Positions 1-5,262 of a stretch of DNA of 8,751 nt are shown piece after piece. Numbering within the stretch: position 1 is the stretch's first letter; each line of letters opens with the position of its first letter. A program made the translations under genes and the position numbers. Source of the DNA: Candidatus Bathyarchaeota archaeon (GTDB taxonomy: Archaea; Thermoproteota; Bathyarchaeia; 40CM-2-53-6; FEN-987); contig PMBQ01000451.1 of the NCBI GenBank assembly GCA_003152955.1, forward strand, positions 1-8,751, written 5' to 3'. The notes beneath the pieces are model-generated. The model saw nothing but the letters and a program-made list of their open reading frames with translations. It was not told the origin of the DNA and did not search any database.

Positions 1-1
1 T

Positions 2-247
2 CAAACCACTCAGGGTTGGATCCCGTACTCGACGTACGCTGAGCAACATGGATTACCTAACGGAAATCTCATGATACGAACCGTGACTACATCCTTCCCT
101 GAAGTGAAAACCACCAAGACAACCCAAACAACAACAATTCCCACGACAATTCAGACGAGTGCAATCCCGGAATGGGCGCTTCTGATCTCAACTACATTTA
201 CATGCTTGATAGTCGCCATCGGACTCTGGCACGCTCGGAAACACTAA
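2..247 (+). CDS. C-terminal part of a membrane-anchored surface protein (5' end outside window)
   Basis: An open frame enters from the left edge and ends at TAA, giving the last 81 residues of a protein. Visible are a Thr-rich stalk (about residues 29-52, with runs such as TTKTTQTTT), then IPEW (55-58), a hydrophobic helix (58-75) and a short basic end (HARKH). Stalk, I-P-E-[FW], helix and basic tail is the usual layout of archaeal S-layer-type or secreted proteins, and it resembles the PEF-CTERM signals processed by archaeosortases, here with W in place of F. The protein is probably held on the outer face of the membrane. Its catalytic or binding domains are outside the window, so no function can be given. 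It is convergent with the minus-strand gene at 677-1603. Confidence 0.8.
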   Translation, partial: QTTQGWIPYSTYAEQHGLPNGNLMIRTVTTSFPEVKTTKTTQTTTIPTTIQTSAIPEWALLISTTFTCLIVAIGLWHARKH

Positions 248-283
248 TCACGCAACGGTAGATGAGCGGGCAAAATAGTCTAG

Positions 284-590
284 ATGATGCGCAGGACTAA
301 TACTCGGCATCCTGGCGGCGATTCTCAACATTCTGCAAGTTCTCGCCGACCAGGCTCACTTAATGCAACCGGAAGTAGCACCCTTCGGCTATTCCGTTCT
401 TGAGGGCACGGTCGTGATAGCCTCCCTAACACTTGCATATTTCTCCTGGCTGGTCCGTCAGTCTGGAGAGATGCCGACTCCGCAATCGTCAGCTTCGCTC
501 TTGATGGGAGAGCTGATCTTAGAGAGGTGCTTTGCATTGCTGGGTCATGTATACCGGCATATTGGGGCTGAAATCCCATACCCAATTTGA
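284..590 (+). pseudogene. Small two-helix membrane protein with an apparent single-base frameshift near its start
   Basis: The frame from about 300 to the TGA at 588-590 encodes a convincing membrane protein: a first helix (ILGILAAILNILQVLA), a loop with LMQPEVAPFGYSVLEG, a second helix (TVVIASLTLAYFSWLV), then a polar tail. The frame has no ATG, GTG or TTG before ATG 363, which lies after the first helix. An ATG-ATG at 284/287, one frame off, reads MMRRT. Removing one base near 297-302 (ctaata) would join MMRRT directly to ILGILAAILN, giving a protein of about 100 residues. So this is either a recent frameshift, a sequencing error, or a gene translated only from 363 (75 residues, one helix). 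No SD or clear TATA box is visible before 284. The family is not recognised. The 3' end carries a 26-base repeat (552-577). Confidence 0.5.
552..577. repeat. 26-base dispersed repeat, copy A
   Basis: This stretch matches 3091-3116 in the same orientation at 23 of 26 positions, with the last 14 (GGGGCTGAAATCCC) identical. Copy A lies in the last codons of the frameshifted membrane gene on the plus strand. Read on the minus strand, both copies contain a frame for GISAPI[CY]RY followed after one codon by a stop. In that frame three of the four base differences are silent. A shorter relative (GGGGCTGAAA, 10 bases) is on the minus strand at 4516-4525. Function unknown. Confidence 0.5.
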
Positions 591-676
591 GAATGAAGCT
601 TCAGCGTTAGAAGTGGGGCCGGTTCAGGCACTAACATGCGCCAAGGAAACTTTGCAGGCATTATCTAAGTTGGGAG

Positions 677-1603
677 TTAGGTGTCGGTGGCGTTGCGAGT
701 TTCTTGGGTTTTAGGTTGGCCGGAATAGGTTACGGGAGTATTCGTGGTCTTCTGTTTAGCTCTCCATTCGTAAACTCCGAACACCGCGAAGATCACTGCT
801 ATGATGCCTAGGGATAGAGCGAGCAACTGATAGGTCTGCGTCATGCTGCTGATGGTGGCGAGTTGCTGGTTTAGTTGGCTGATCGTCGCGTTCTGTTGAG
901 CGACCGTATTTTGCAGTTGCTGGTTCTGCGCCTGTCCTTGTTGCAGTTGCGCTTGGTACTGTGTCAGTCGGGCTTGTGTCTGGTTAAGTTGCTGCTGCAG
1001 CATTTGGTACGTGGACTGGAGAGTCACGTATTCAGGGGTGCTTGCTTGGATGTATGACAATGGTGCAATCGCATCATCGGTTGTCGTGCCTGAGTAATAC
1101 GGAGGGTAAACCTGGAACGGGTTTGCCTGGTAGTACCCGCTGTAGTTGTGCAGCCCATAACCATAGCCATAGCCGTAGTATGTGTTGTAGTAGTTGGATT
1201 GTGCCGCTTCTGTGAATACGGCAACCAATGAGGTTCTAGTGGCATTCTGGGGCACGTTCACGGTGAAGCTCTTGGTGAAACTTGAAGCTGCGTAATTTCC
1301 GTAGCCATACGCATTGTTGCTGAATAGGGTTTGAGTTGCAATGTTATGGAGACCGCCCGTGTCAGCGTAATAGATTGTCGCAGTTAGTGTCTGGAGATAT
1401 GCGACGCTGGTCTTCGGATTGGCTTGGACGTTCACCGAGAATGCGTCCCCAGGCTTAACTTGAGATGGGTACGTTACCTGCAGACTGAACGCGTTCAGGT
1501 TAACGGTATACGAGACTTGGGATGACTGAGCGAACGCTGAATTCACCATCAAAGCTGAGGAGAGAATCATCACAACAACGAACAACGATCTTTGAATCTT
1601 CAA
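677..1603 (-). CDS. Secreted, C-terminally anchored Tyr/Gln-rich coiled-coil protein
   Basis: The product has 308 residues from the TTG at 1603. An SD, GGTGA, sits at 1615-1611, seven bases upstream. From this start the protein opens as a textbook signal peptide (K-I-Q-R-S then a hydrophobic core, probable cut after SAFA at about residue 25). An upstream in-frame ATG at 1651 was rejected because it lies inside the TATA box and would bury the signal peptide. After the signal comes a beta-rich domain (about 30-130), a Tyr/Gly-rich stretch (137-171) with repeated YGYG and YYSG, a Gln-rich coiled coil (about 192-254), one membrane helix (258-278) and a basic cytoplasmic tail. This makes it an extracellular stalked protein, probably oligomeric through the coiled coil. 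No enzyme motif is seen. The exact family is not recognised. It has its own promoter and ends with TAA, convergent with the genes to its left. Confidence 0.88.
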   Translation of the reverse strand: MKIQRSLFVVVMILSSALMVNSAFAQSSQVSYTVNLNAFSLQVTYPSQVKPGDAFSVNVQANPKTSVAYLQTLTATIYYADTGGLHNIATQTLFSNNAYGYGNYAASSFTKSFTVNVPQNATRTSLVAVFTEAAQSNYYNTYYGYGYGYGLHNYSGYYQANPFQVYPPYYSGTTTDDAIAPLSYIQASTPEYVTLQSTYQMLQQQLNQTQARLTQYQAQLQQGQAQNQQLQNTVAQQNATISQLNQQLATISSMTQTYQLLALSLGIIAVIFAVFGVYEWRAKQKTTNTPVTYSGQPKTQETRNATDT

Positions 1604-1610
1604 CTTTTCT

Positions 1611-1615
1611 TCACC
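1611..1615 (-). promoter_or_regulatory. Shine-Dalgarno GGTGA deciding the TTG start of the coiled-coil surface protein
   Basis: On the minus strand GGTGA is followed by seven bases and then TTG. It matches the archaeal anti-SD and supports TTG 1603 over the ATG codons at 1651, 1642 and 1630. Confidence 0.65.
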
Positions 1616-1650
1616 AAACGATCCGATCATAGCACAACGCATTGTAGACA

Positions 1651-1657
1651 TTATATC
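1651..1657 (-). promoter_or_regulatory. TATA box of the coiled-coil surface protein
   Basis: The minus strand reads GATATAATG here. A start of transcription about 25 bases downstream (near 1628) would leave a leader of about 25 bases containing the GGTGA site and the TTG start. This fits archaeal promoter geometry. Confidence 0.55.
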
Positions 1658-1961
1658 TACAAGTCGCCGATGGAACTAGGCGCGGTGTTTGAATGGATTT
1701 AACCGTATCCCTGCTGTGATGTAGGACGCTTTTGCCTCTCACCAAATCTAACCTAATTCCTATCACGCACCGGTAGATGGCAGTCAGGGCACAGAAGGGC
1801 TAATTGTCTTCTGGTGGTAGGGCAGCATATACCGCTAGATTAAGGCTAAAATCCATTCTCCGCTGGGAACGAGACTGATTACTGCCTATTGAAGACGGTT
1901 AAGGGAACGGTACCAAAGCGATAAGTCCCATGCTCCGAAACCTTAGCCAAGGGGATTCCAT
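1658..1961. other. Intergenic region between divergent genes, no gene seen
   Basis: About 300 bases separate the promoter of the minus-strand surface protein from the NYN gene. No convincing ORF or RNA was found. A weak TATA-like GCATATACC is near 1828-1836. Positions 1762-1779 match 247-264 at 17 of 18 bases (ATCACGCA[AC]CGGTAGATG), a possible remnant of a dispersed repeat. The SD of the NYN gene (AGGGGAT, 1950-1956) is at the right end. Confidence 0.5.
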
Positions 1962-2441
1962 TTGAGCACCCAACTACGTCTAATGATCTTCATTGATAGC
2001 GCGAACATTTTCTCTGCCGCATACGAGAAAGGAGGTAGCAAAATCAAGCTTGAATCCTTAGTAGCTCATGTGACACAGAACCAAAGAAATGTGGGCAGTT
2101 ATGCATATGTGAAAGAAGAGAACACTCGTGAGTTATTCTATCAGCAGTTAGAACGAAAAGGCATCCACGTAGTGAGGGTTAGTGCTGGAAAAAGCGTTGA
2201 TGGAAGGCTGATTTCGGATATGCTTGTCGGTCTGATACAGGACGATTACGACATTGCTCTGCTGTGCGGAGGAGATAGAGACTATGTCCAAGTGGTTGAA
2301 CTCCTGAAACGCCGCGGGAAATTGGTCTGGGTTGCGGCTTTTGCTCATTCATGCAACAGTTGGTTGCGAGCTATAGCAGACAATTACATTGAGATAACCG
2401 ACATGCTCGACGAAATCAAGGAGTCAGAGATTCCTCCATAA
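1962..2441 (+). CDS. NYN-domain (LabA/PIN-like) protein, putative ribonuclease
   Basis: The product has 159 residues from TTG 1962, preceded by AGGGGAT at 1950-1956, five bases upstream. It consists of a single NYN/PIN-like fold. The acidic metal-binding set can be seen: D12 with N15 in FIDSANIF, D80 and D86 in KSVDGRLISDMLV, and D105/D107 in LLCGGDRDYVQVVELLKRRG. These are the conserved positions of the family, which includes LabA, limkain-type and related proteins. Members are known or predicted to cut RNA with a metal ion. No extra RNA-binding domain is attached, so the target is unknown. A later ATG (codon 8, LMIFIDSANIF) is possible but has no SD. The gene is alone, divergent from the surface protein at 677-1603, and ends with TAA. 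Stand-alone NYN proteins of this length are common in archaea. Confidence 0.9.
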   Translation: MSTQLRLMIFIDSANIFSAAYEKGGSKIKLESLVAHVTQNQRNVGSYAYVKEENTRELFYQQLERKGIHVVRVSAGKSVDGRLISDMLVGLIQDDYDIALLCGGDRDYVQVVELLKRRGKLVWVAAFAHSCNSWLRAIADNYIEITDMLDEIKESEIPP

Positions 2442-2514
2442 CATAGTCGTGGGCAATCTTCGAATGGACTAGGAGATTCCAGACTAACGAACCTTTGCAA
2501 TGCATGTGGCGTAG

Positions 2515-2667
2515 TTGGATTGCCCATGTTGTCGTGAATGGATGCCAGTTACCTCGAGAGTTGAGATGTGGCAAGGCCAAGATTACGTTACGATCCTATA
2601 CTACAATTGTGAAGCGTGCGGCCGTAAATGGGAGATACAACCAGACGGCGTACGTTCGATTCAGTAG
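2515..2667 (+). CDS. Small zinc-ribbon protein (50 residues)
   Basis: This frame, opened by TTG 2515 and closed by TAG 2665-2667, encodes two CxxC knuckles: C3-P-C-C6 near the start and C32-E-A-C35-G after a 25-residue beta-rich spacer with aromatic residues. The pattern LDCPCC...YYNCEACGRKWEI is a typical two-knuckle zinc ribbon, as in many small archaeal nucleic-acid or protein-binding proteins. The start is uncertain. The codon just before the TTG is TAG (2512-2514), and an in-frame ATG lies four codons further up (2500, M-H-V-A-stop). No good SD stands before either, since AGGAG at 2471-2475 is too far away. It may therefore be a TTG-started gene, or one that has gained a nonsense codon. 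It lies 73 bases after the NYN gene on the same strand and could be read from the same transcript. Confidence 0.6.
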   Translation: MDCPCCREWMPVTSRVEMWQGQDYVTILYYNCEACGRKWEIQPDGVRSIQ

Positions 2668-2817
2668 GCTATGTGATAGGAGCCTGACACTGCCACGGGC
2701 AATAATGTGTGGACAGGTAGCCATGCAGTGTCTACGTCCGCAGAAACACGCCTTAGAACGTCATTAATACTCACTTTGATGGGCAAAAAGTCCGGTGAAA
2801 GTCATAACTAGTCTGTT

Positions 2818-2854
2818 GGCGCCGGGAGGTGGGACTTGCACCCACCTCAACGCC
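2818..2854. other. Strong hairpin resembling a tRNA T-arm and acceptor end
   Basis: GAGGTGGG (2826-2833) pairs perfectly with CCCACCTC (2841-2848) around a 7-base loop. GGCG (2818-2821) can also pair with CGCC (2851-2854). On the minus strand the loop reads TGCAAGT and the flank ends CCCGGCGCCA, much like a tRNA T-arm followed by the acceptor 3' end with CCA. T55 of the loop is replaced by G, and no matching 5' acceptor, D-arm or anticodon arm was found on either side. It is therefore not an intact tRNA. A decayed tRNA 3' end (for example an old attachment site) or an unrelated structured RNA are both possible. Confidence 0.4.
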
Positions 2855-2876
2855 TGCTCTGACTCATTCTACTTGG

Positions 2877-3128
2877 TTAGATGCTGGCGATTGACTTCAA
2901 AAGCCCTTCGCTCAGAATACTGGCAATGACGACTTCATGGTTAAACTGGTGCAGGAGGTTTAAGGGGCCCCTAACTGAGAGGACGGCTGGATGGCCGTCG
3001 TTAGTTCCCAGAAAAGGCGTATGGTCTGCGGGAGCGACTAAATTTGACCTGGGAGCGATTGCGGCTGGATCCTTGACCAGAGTCTATTTGTACCGGTAAA
3101 TCGGGGCTGAAATCCCTTTTTCCCCCAT
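2877..3128 (-). pseudogene. Possible small ORF interrupted by one in-frame TAG
   Basis: On the minus strand ATG 3128 opens a frame that reads M-G-E-K-GISAPIYRYK, meets TAG at 3086-3084, then continues 68 sense codons to TAA 2879-2877. The second part is protein-like in composition (segments TPFLGTNDGHPAVLSVRG and HEVVIASILSEGLLKSIASI), with purine-rich first codon positions and a hydrophobic end. It has no ATG, GTG or TTG near its beginning. It could be a gene with a nonsense mutation, a gene in which TAG is read as an amino acid, or chance. A stem-loop (GACGGC 2982-2987 with GCCGTC 2994-2999, flanked by CTAAC/GTTAG) and the palindrome GGGGCCCC (2964-2971) lie inside it, which weakens the coding reading. 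No family is recognised. Confidence 0.25.
3091..3116. repeat. 26-base dispersed repeat, copy B
   Basis: This copy matches 552-577 at 23 of 26 positions. Here it is followed on the plus strand by TTTTT (3117-3121), so GGG-loop-CCC-TTTTT also resembles a weak plus-strand terminator. On the minus strand it encodes the GISAPIYRY part of the interrupted ORF ending at 2877. Confidence 0.45.
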
Positions 3129-3191
3129 CTCGATGCATAATCGAATCGTCTAGAAACAGCAACCTTGCCATTAGAGTCTACGACCGAAGGC

Positions 3192-3905
3192 CTACGGACA
3201 CCCCTCTGGTTGTGTTCCCAAGCTGAGTGCGCTCAGTAGTTCTCTCGATGGTCTGAGATCAGAAAAAACCCTCGTAGGATTCGCCTGAGATAACTGTGCC
3301 AACGAGAATACGCCACTAGCGATCCCAACTGATGTAGCCTTAGCCGCGTTGGCTGCGCTTATGTCTCTTGGCGTGTCACCAACAATGACGACGTTCTCGC
3401 GCTCTAACAGCCCATAGTTCGTCATACATGTTCTTACAGCGTCTTCAACCAGACGGTTGCGGTCAAAATAGTTGTCAGCACAGAAACGTTCAGCGAAATA
3501 TGAATCGATTCCAGTCACCCTCAATTTCTCGGTGGCAACTGCTGTAAGGTTGCCGGTGAGCACTCCTACAATATGGTTTCTTGATTTTGTAAGGATACGC
3601 AACAGTTCTTCGACTCCTTCGTTCAACATGGGCCCCTTTTCCATGTCACGATAAATCTCACCCATCCGCCAGAGCAATTTGGGCAAGAAGTATTCTACTT
3701 TCTTATCATCCAGGCCGGTCTCAGCCAGAAGTACCCTGCAAATCTGTGGATCCACCATGCCTGCAAAACGCGACGCAACTACTGATGGATGCGCGCCAAC
3801 CACATCATAGATAGCCTTGCGATAACGCCGTTCTTCATCTTCCCCAGCCGCGGAGTTCGATATTAGCGTCCCGTCAATATCGAACAGGACTACACTCGTG
3901 ATCAA
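3192..3905 (-). CDS. HAD-superfamily phosphatase, phosphoglycolate-phosphatase-like
   Basis: The product has 237 residues from the TTG at 3905, the full length of a haloacid-dehalogenase hydrolase. Motif I is FDIDGTL with the nucleophile D9 and acid/base D11. Motif II is the Thr of VGVLTGN (T117), motif III is the Lys of TEKLRVTG (K127), and motif IV is VGDTPRDI with D177 and D181 for magnesium. Between motif I and II lies an alpha-helical cap of about 90 residues (C1 type), as in phosphoglycolate phosphatase and related sugar-phosphate phosphatases. The real substrate cannot be read from the sequence. The enzyme is soluble and cytoplasmic. No clear SD precedes the TTG, but nothing else starts before motif I. 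The stop is TAG. It stands alone, convergent with the NYN/zinc-ribbon pair. Confidence 0.9.
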   Translation of the reverse strand: MITSVVLFDIDGTLISNSAAGEDEERRYRKAIYDVVGAHPSVVASRFAGMVDPQICRVLLAETGLDDKKVEYFLPKLLWRMGEIYRDMEKGPMLNEGVEELLRILTKSRNHIVGVLTGNLTAVATEKLRVTGIDSYFAERFCADNYFDRNRLVEDAVRTCMTNYGLLERENVVIVGDTPRDISAANAAKATSVGIASGVFSLAQLSQANPTRVFSDLRPSRELLSALSLGTQPEGCP

Positions 3906-3964
3906 CTAGAAGGTCCCAGAATATCGTACTATTCTCTGCAACTCTTAGTTCTGCTGTTGTTCCT

Positions 3965-4081
3965 TTGGGGCGGGCTGGTGTTAGGGAAGGTGTGCTTACT
4001 GGCTTGCTCTGGGGAGCTTTGTTCGACTACTTGTACGACCGAAGAACTAAACAACTAACGCAGCAGTTGGTTGGAGTGTAA
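3965..4081 (+). CDS. Possible 38-residue small protein
   Basis: The frame is open from 3902 to TAA 4079-4081. From TTG 3965 it reads a Gly/Leu segment (GVREGVLTGLLWGALFDYLY) followed by a polar, basic tail (DRRTKQLTQQLVGV). A GTG at 3992 is the other possible start, with AGGGAAGG just before it. The composition is protein-like and one short membrane-associated helix is plausible. There is no recognised family, no clear promoter and no well-spaced SD, so this is a candidate only. Confidence 0.3.
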   Translation: MGRAGVREGVLTGLLWGALFDYLYDRRTKQLTQQLVGV

Positions 4082-4173
4082 GAATACCTGCCTATAGATT
4101 CATGCGCTAACGAAGCCTAACGTCCGTCTTAATCTAAGGCGGGTTTGTTTGCTCTGTTAAGAACGTGATTAGT

Positions 4174-4290
4174 ATGCGTAGGAGAACAGTGTCGCAGAGA
4201 CCTCCGAGGTGGATTGCTATTCTATTCGCACTCGTGGGTGTGGTAATTATCTTAGCAAGCATCTACGGTTACGTCATGATGAGCCACTAG
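4174..4290 (+). CDS. 38-residue single-helix membrane micro-protein with C-terminal GYVMMSH
   Basis: ATG 4174 is preceded by GTGAT (4165-4169), a fair archaeal SD. The product has a basic N-terminus (MRRRTVSQRPPRW), one hydrophobic helix (IAILFALVGVVIILASIYG) and the end YVMMSH, stop TAG. The positive charge before the helix predicts an N-inside membrane protein. The same C-terminus is found in a second small gene at 4689-4817. Over the last seven codons plus stop, the two differ at only three bases, all silent third positions (GGT/GGC, GTC/GTT, AGC/AGT), and the residues just before are conservative (S-I-Y versus N-V-F). That is good evidence that both are translated and selected. The family is not recognised. 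Subunits of membrane complexes are often of this size, but no partner is visible here. Confidence 0.65.
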   Translation: MRRRTVSQRPPRWIAILFALVGVVIILASIYGYVMMSH

Positions 4291-4633
4291 TTCAAGAACC
4301 AGAAGACTAGGACCAATCTAACCATCCCCATCAGAATAATGTAGAATTCGTTGCATGATAAACACGGCTAACTCGACGACGGCTAATTATCCTAACACTA
4401 TTACTAGATTGAACTCAAGGGTCTCTTCTAGCGAGCCGTCTTGGCCATGATTATTCAAGTGTCAGTGTGTTCGGTTCGCTAACAGGTAAGGCGGAGGACT
4501 ACGAGTTGCAATGGTTTTCAGCCCCCCAAAATTTCAACTATTTTTCATTATTCGTTCGTTGATCTAAAGTTCCGAACGGGCTCGCTTGATTCTTGCCATA
4601 GTTTCTGGTTCTATGTCGATTTTTGAGTGGAGG
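4291..4633. other. Intergenic spacer, no confident gene
   Basis: This stretch lies between the two GYVMMSH genes and is A/T-richer than the flanks. It contains a short direct repeat (ACGGCTAA, twice near 4365-4386), an inverted pair GACGGCT/AGCCGTC (about 4378-4384 and 4434-4440), and a minus-strand GGGGCTGAAA (4516-4525) shared with the 26-base repeat. A short minus-strand frame (4659 to 4564, ending IDIEPETMARIKRARSEL) is seen but has no supporting start signal. Confidence 0.4.
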
Positions 4634-4640
4634 TTTATAT
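4634..4640 (+). promoter_or_regulatory. TATA box upstream of the 42-residue micro-protein
   Basis: GAGGTTTATATG gives a good archaeal TATA box (TTTATAT) with a purine-rich BRE-like flank. Transcription would begin near 4662, leaving a leader of about 27 bases before ATG 4689. It also shows that an in-frame TTG at 4623, upstream of the box, cannot be the start. Confidence 0.6.
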
Positions 4641-4688
4641 GTGTGGGAGTGTACCACACAGATTCAGAGGTACATCACTGTGCTATCA

Positions 4689-4817
4689 ATGGAACGCTTA
4701 AGTATTGAGAGGTACGTGCCCCTAATCGCCGTCATAATCTATCTCTTTACAGGGGATTACTTGTCACTCCTAAATCACATCCAGAACGTCTTCGGCTACG
4801 TTATGATGAGTCACTAG
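4689..4817 (+). CDS. 42-residue membrane micro-protein with C-terminal GYVMMSH (paralogue)
   Basis: ATG 4689 is the first start after the TATA box at 4634-4640. The product opens MERLSIERYVPL, continues with a hydrophobic helix (about residues 9-28, VPLIAVIIYLF then TGDYLSLL), a short polar loop (NHIQNV) and FGYVMMSH, stop TAG. The C-terminal seven residues and the stop equal those of the 38-residue protein at 4174-4290, with only silent base changes. The N-terminal parts do not align, so the shared tail is the conserved element. It may be a binding or sorting tail. A weak GAGGT is about 17 bases before the ATG. Function unknown. Confidence 0.6.
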   Translation: MERLSIERYVPLIAVIIYLFTGDYLSLLNHIQNVFGYVMMSH

Positions 4818-4826
4818 TTCTTTCAA

Positions 4827-5000
4827 ATGCGGTCGCTCGCATACCTGGTCTTGTGTTGTAGCGTGTTCTGTTGGGTTGAGTTTTGTTCAGTTGTGTTGTC
4901 ACGAGTCTGGTTTGGCGGCGCGCGCCATTACGAACTTAACAGTATAAATACCTATCCTTATATGCGCACAACACCTATGATACCTTGTAGATCGATATGA
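4827..5000 (+). CDS. Possible 57-residue Cys-rich membrane ORF in a G/T-rich tract
   Basis: ATG 4827 lies nine bases after, and in frame with, the stop of the 42-residue gene, and opens a frame to TGA 4998-5000. The first half is hydrophobic and Cys-rich (LAYLVLCCSVFCWVEF), and the second half is polar. The tract (about 4850-4915) is almost free of A on the plus strand. Such a bias automatically encodes V, C, L, F and W, so the hydrophobic look may be a by-product. The last third overlaps a strong TATA box. No SD. Weak candidate. Confidence 0.18.
   Translation: MRSLAYLVLCCSVFCWVEFCSVVLSRVWFGGARHYELNSINTYPYMRTTPMIPCRSI
4943..4950 (+). promoter_or_regulatory. TATA box (TATAAATA), with a second TATA-like site at 4957-4964
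   Basis: AGTATAAATACC is close to the archaeal consensus, and CTTATATG follows 14 bases later. A transcript would start near 4970-4990 and would lead into the small ORFs at 4997-5035 (12 codons) and 5042-5137. Confidence 0.5.
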
Positions 5001-5041
5001 AACCAAGAGCGCGTTTCTCGATGGTTGAGCGGTAAGCGACC

Positions 5042-5137
5042 ATGTGGCACCAGCATCAATTTCACCACACGATGCCCCTCGGCGTAATGCTATGCGTAGA
5101 ATGTGGCCGAAAGAAGTATCGCACATACCCCGCTTAG
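5042..5137 (+). CDS. Possible 31-residue His/Cys micro-protein
   Basis: ATG 5042 to TAG 5135-5137 encodes a peptide with H3, H5, H8 and H9 near the start and a knuckle C18-V-E-C21-G followed by basic residues (RKKYR). This could bind a metal ion. After the TAG the same frame continues 21 codons to TGA 5201-5203 and ends in CFCLCGN. With the TAG read through, the frame would hold a second Cys cluster, as in a complete zinc ribbon. A 12-codon frame in the same phase (4997-5035, ending TAA) lies just before. TATA boxes at 4943 and 4957 point towards it. There is no SD and no recognised family. Confidence 0.28.
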   Translation: MWHQHQFHHTMPLGVMLCVECGRKKYRTYPA

Positions 5138-5232
5138 ACCTCCACTAGATCACCATCATCCGACAACCGCACGCAAGTGTGCTTCTGCTTGTGCGGCAAC
5201 TGAATTTGAACCGTCGTTCGTCGTCAAAAAAG

Positions 5233-5262
5233 TGTGTGTGCGCATCACTAGTACCACACACA
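5233..5262. other. Inverted repeat with an 8-bp stem upstream of sppA
   Basis: TGTGTGTG (5233-5240) pairs with CACACACA (5255-5262) around a 14-base loop that contains the palindrome ACTAGT. It lies in a region (5138-5411) in which I find no convincing gene. It may end transcription from the left, though no T-run follows, or bind a regulator. Nothing more can be said from sequence. Confidence 0.35.

Noticed and set aside
325..585. 86-codon minus-strand frame opposite the frameshifted membrane gene
   Set aside because: The plus strand encodes two clean membrane helices over the same bases. The minus frame has no domain, signal or codon pattern, and starts inside the 26-base repeat.
2495..2767. 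90-codon plus-strand frame over the zinc ribbon
   Set aside because: It is out of frame with the two CxxC knuckles, which are the strongest coding signal here. Its own product is featureless.
2818..2895. Complete tRNA on the minus strand
   Set aside because: Only the T-arm and 3' acceptor look right. The 5' acceptor mismatches, no D-arm with GG or anticodon arm folds, and T55 is G.
2881..3099. 72-codon plus-strand frame
   Set aside because: It is antisense to the more protein-like minus frame, overlaps hairpins, has no SD and resembles no family.
4564..4659. 31-codon minus-strand frame ending IDIEPETMARIKRARSEL
   Set aside because: The end looks protein-like, but the frame is short, begins with an unsupported GTG, overlaps the plus-strand promoter and has no SD.
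4623..4688. Longer 64-residue form of the second GYVMMSH gene starting at TTG 4623
   Set aside because: The TTG lies upstream of the TATA box at 4634-4640, so a transcript from that promoter could not include it.
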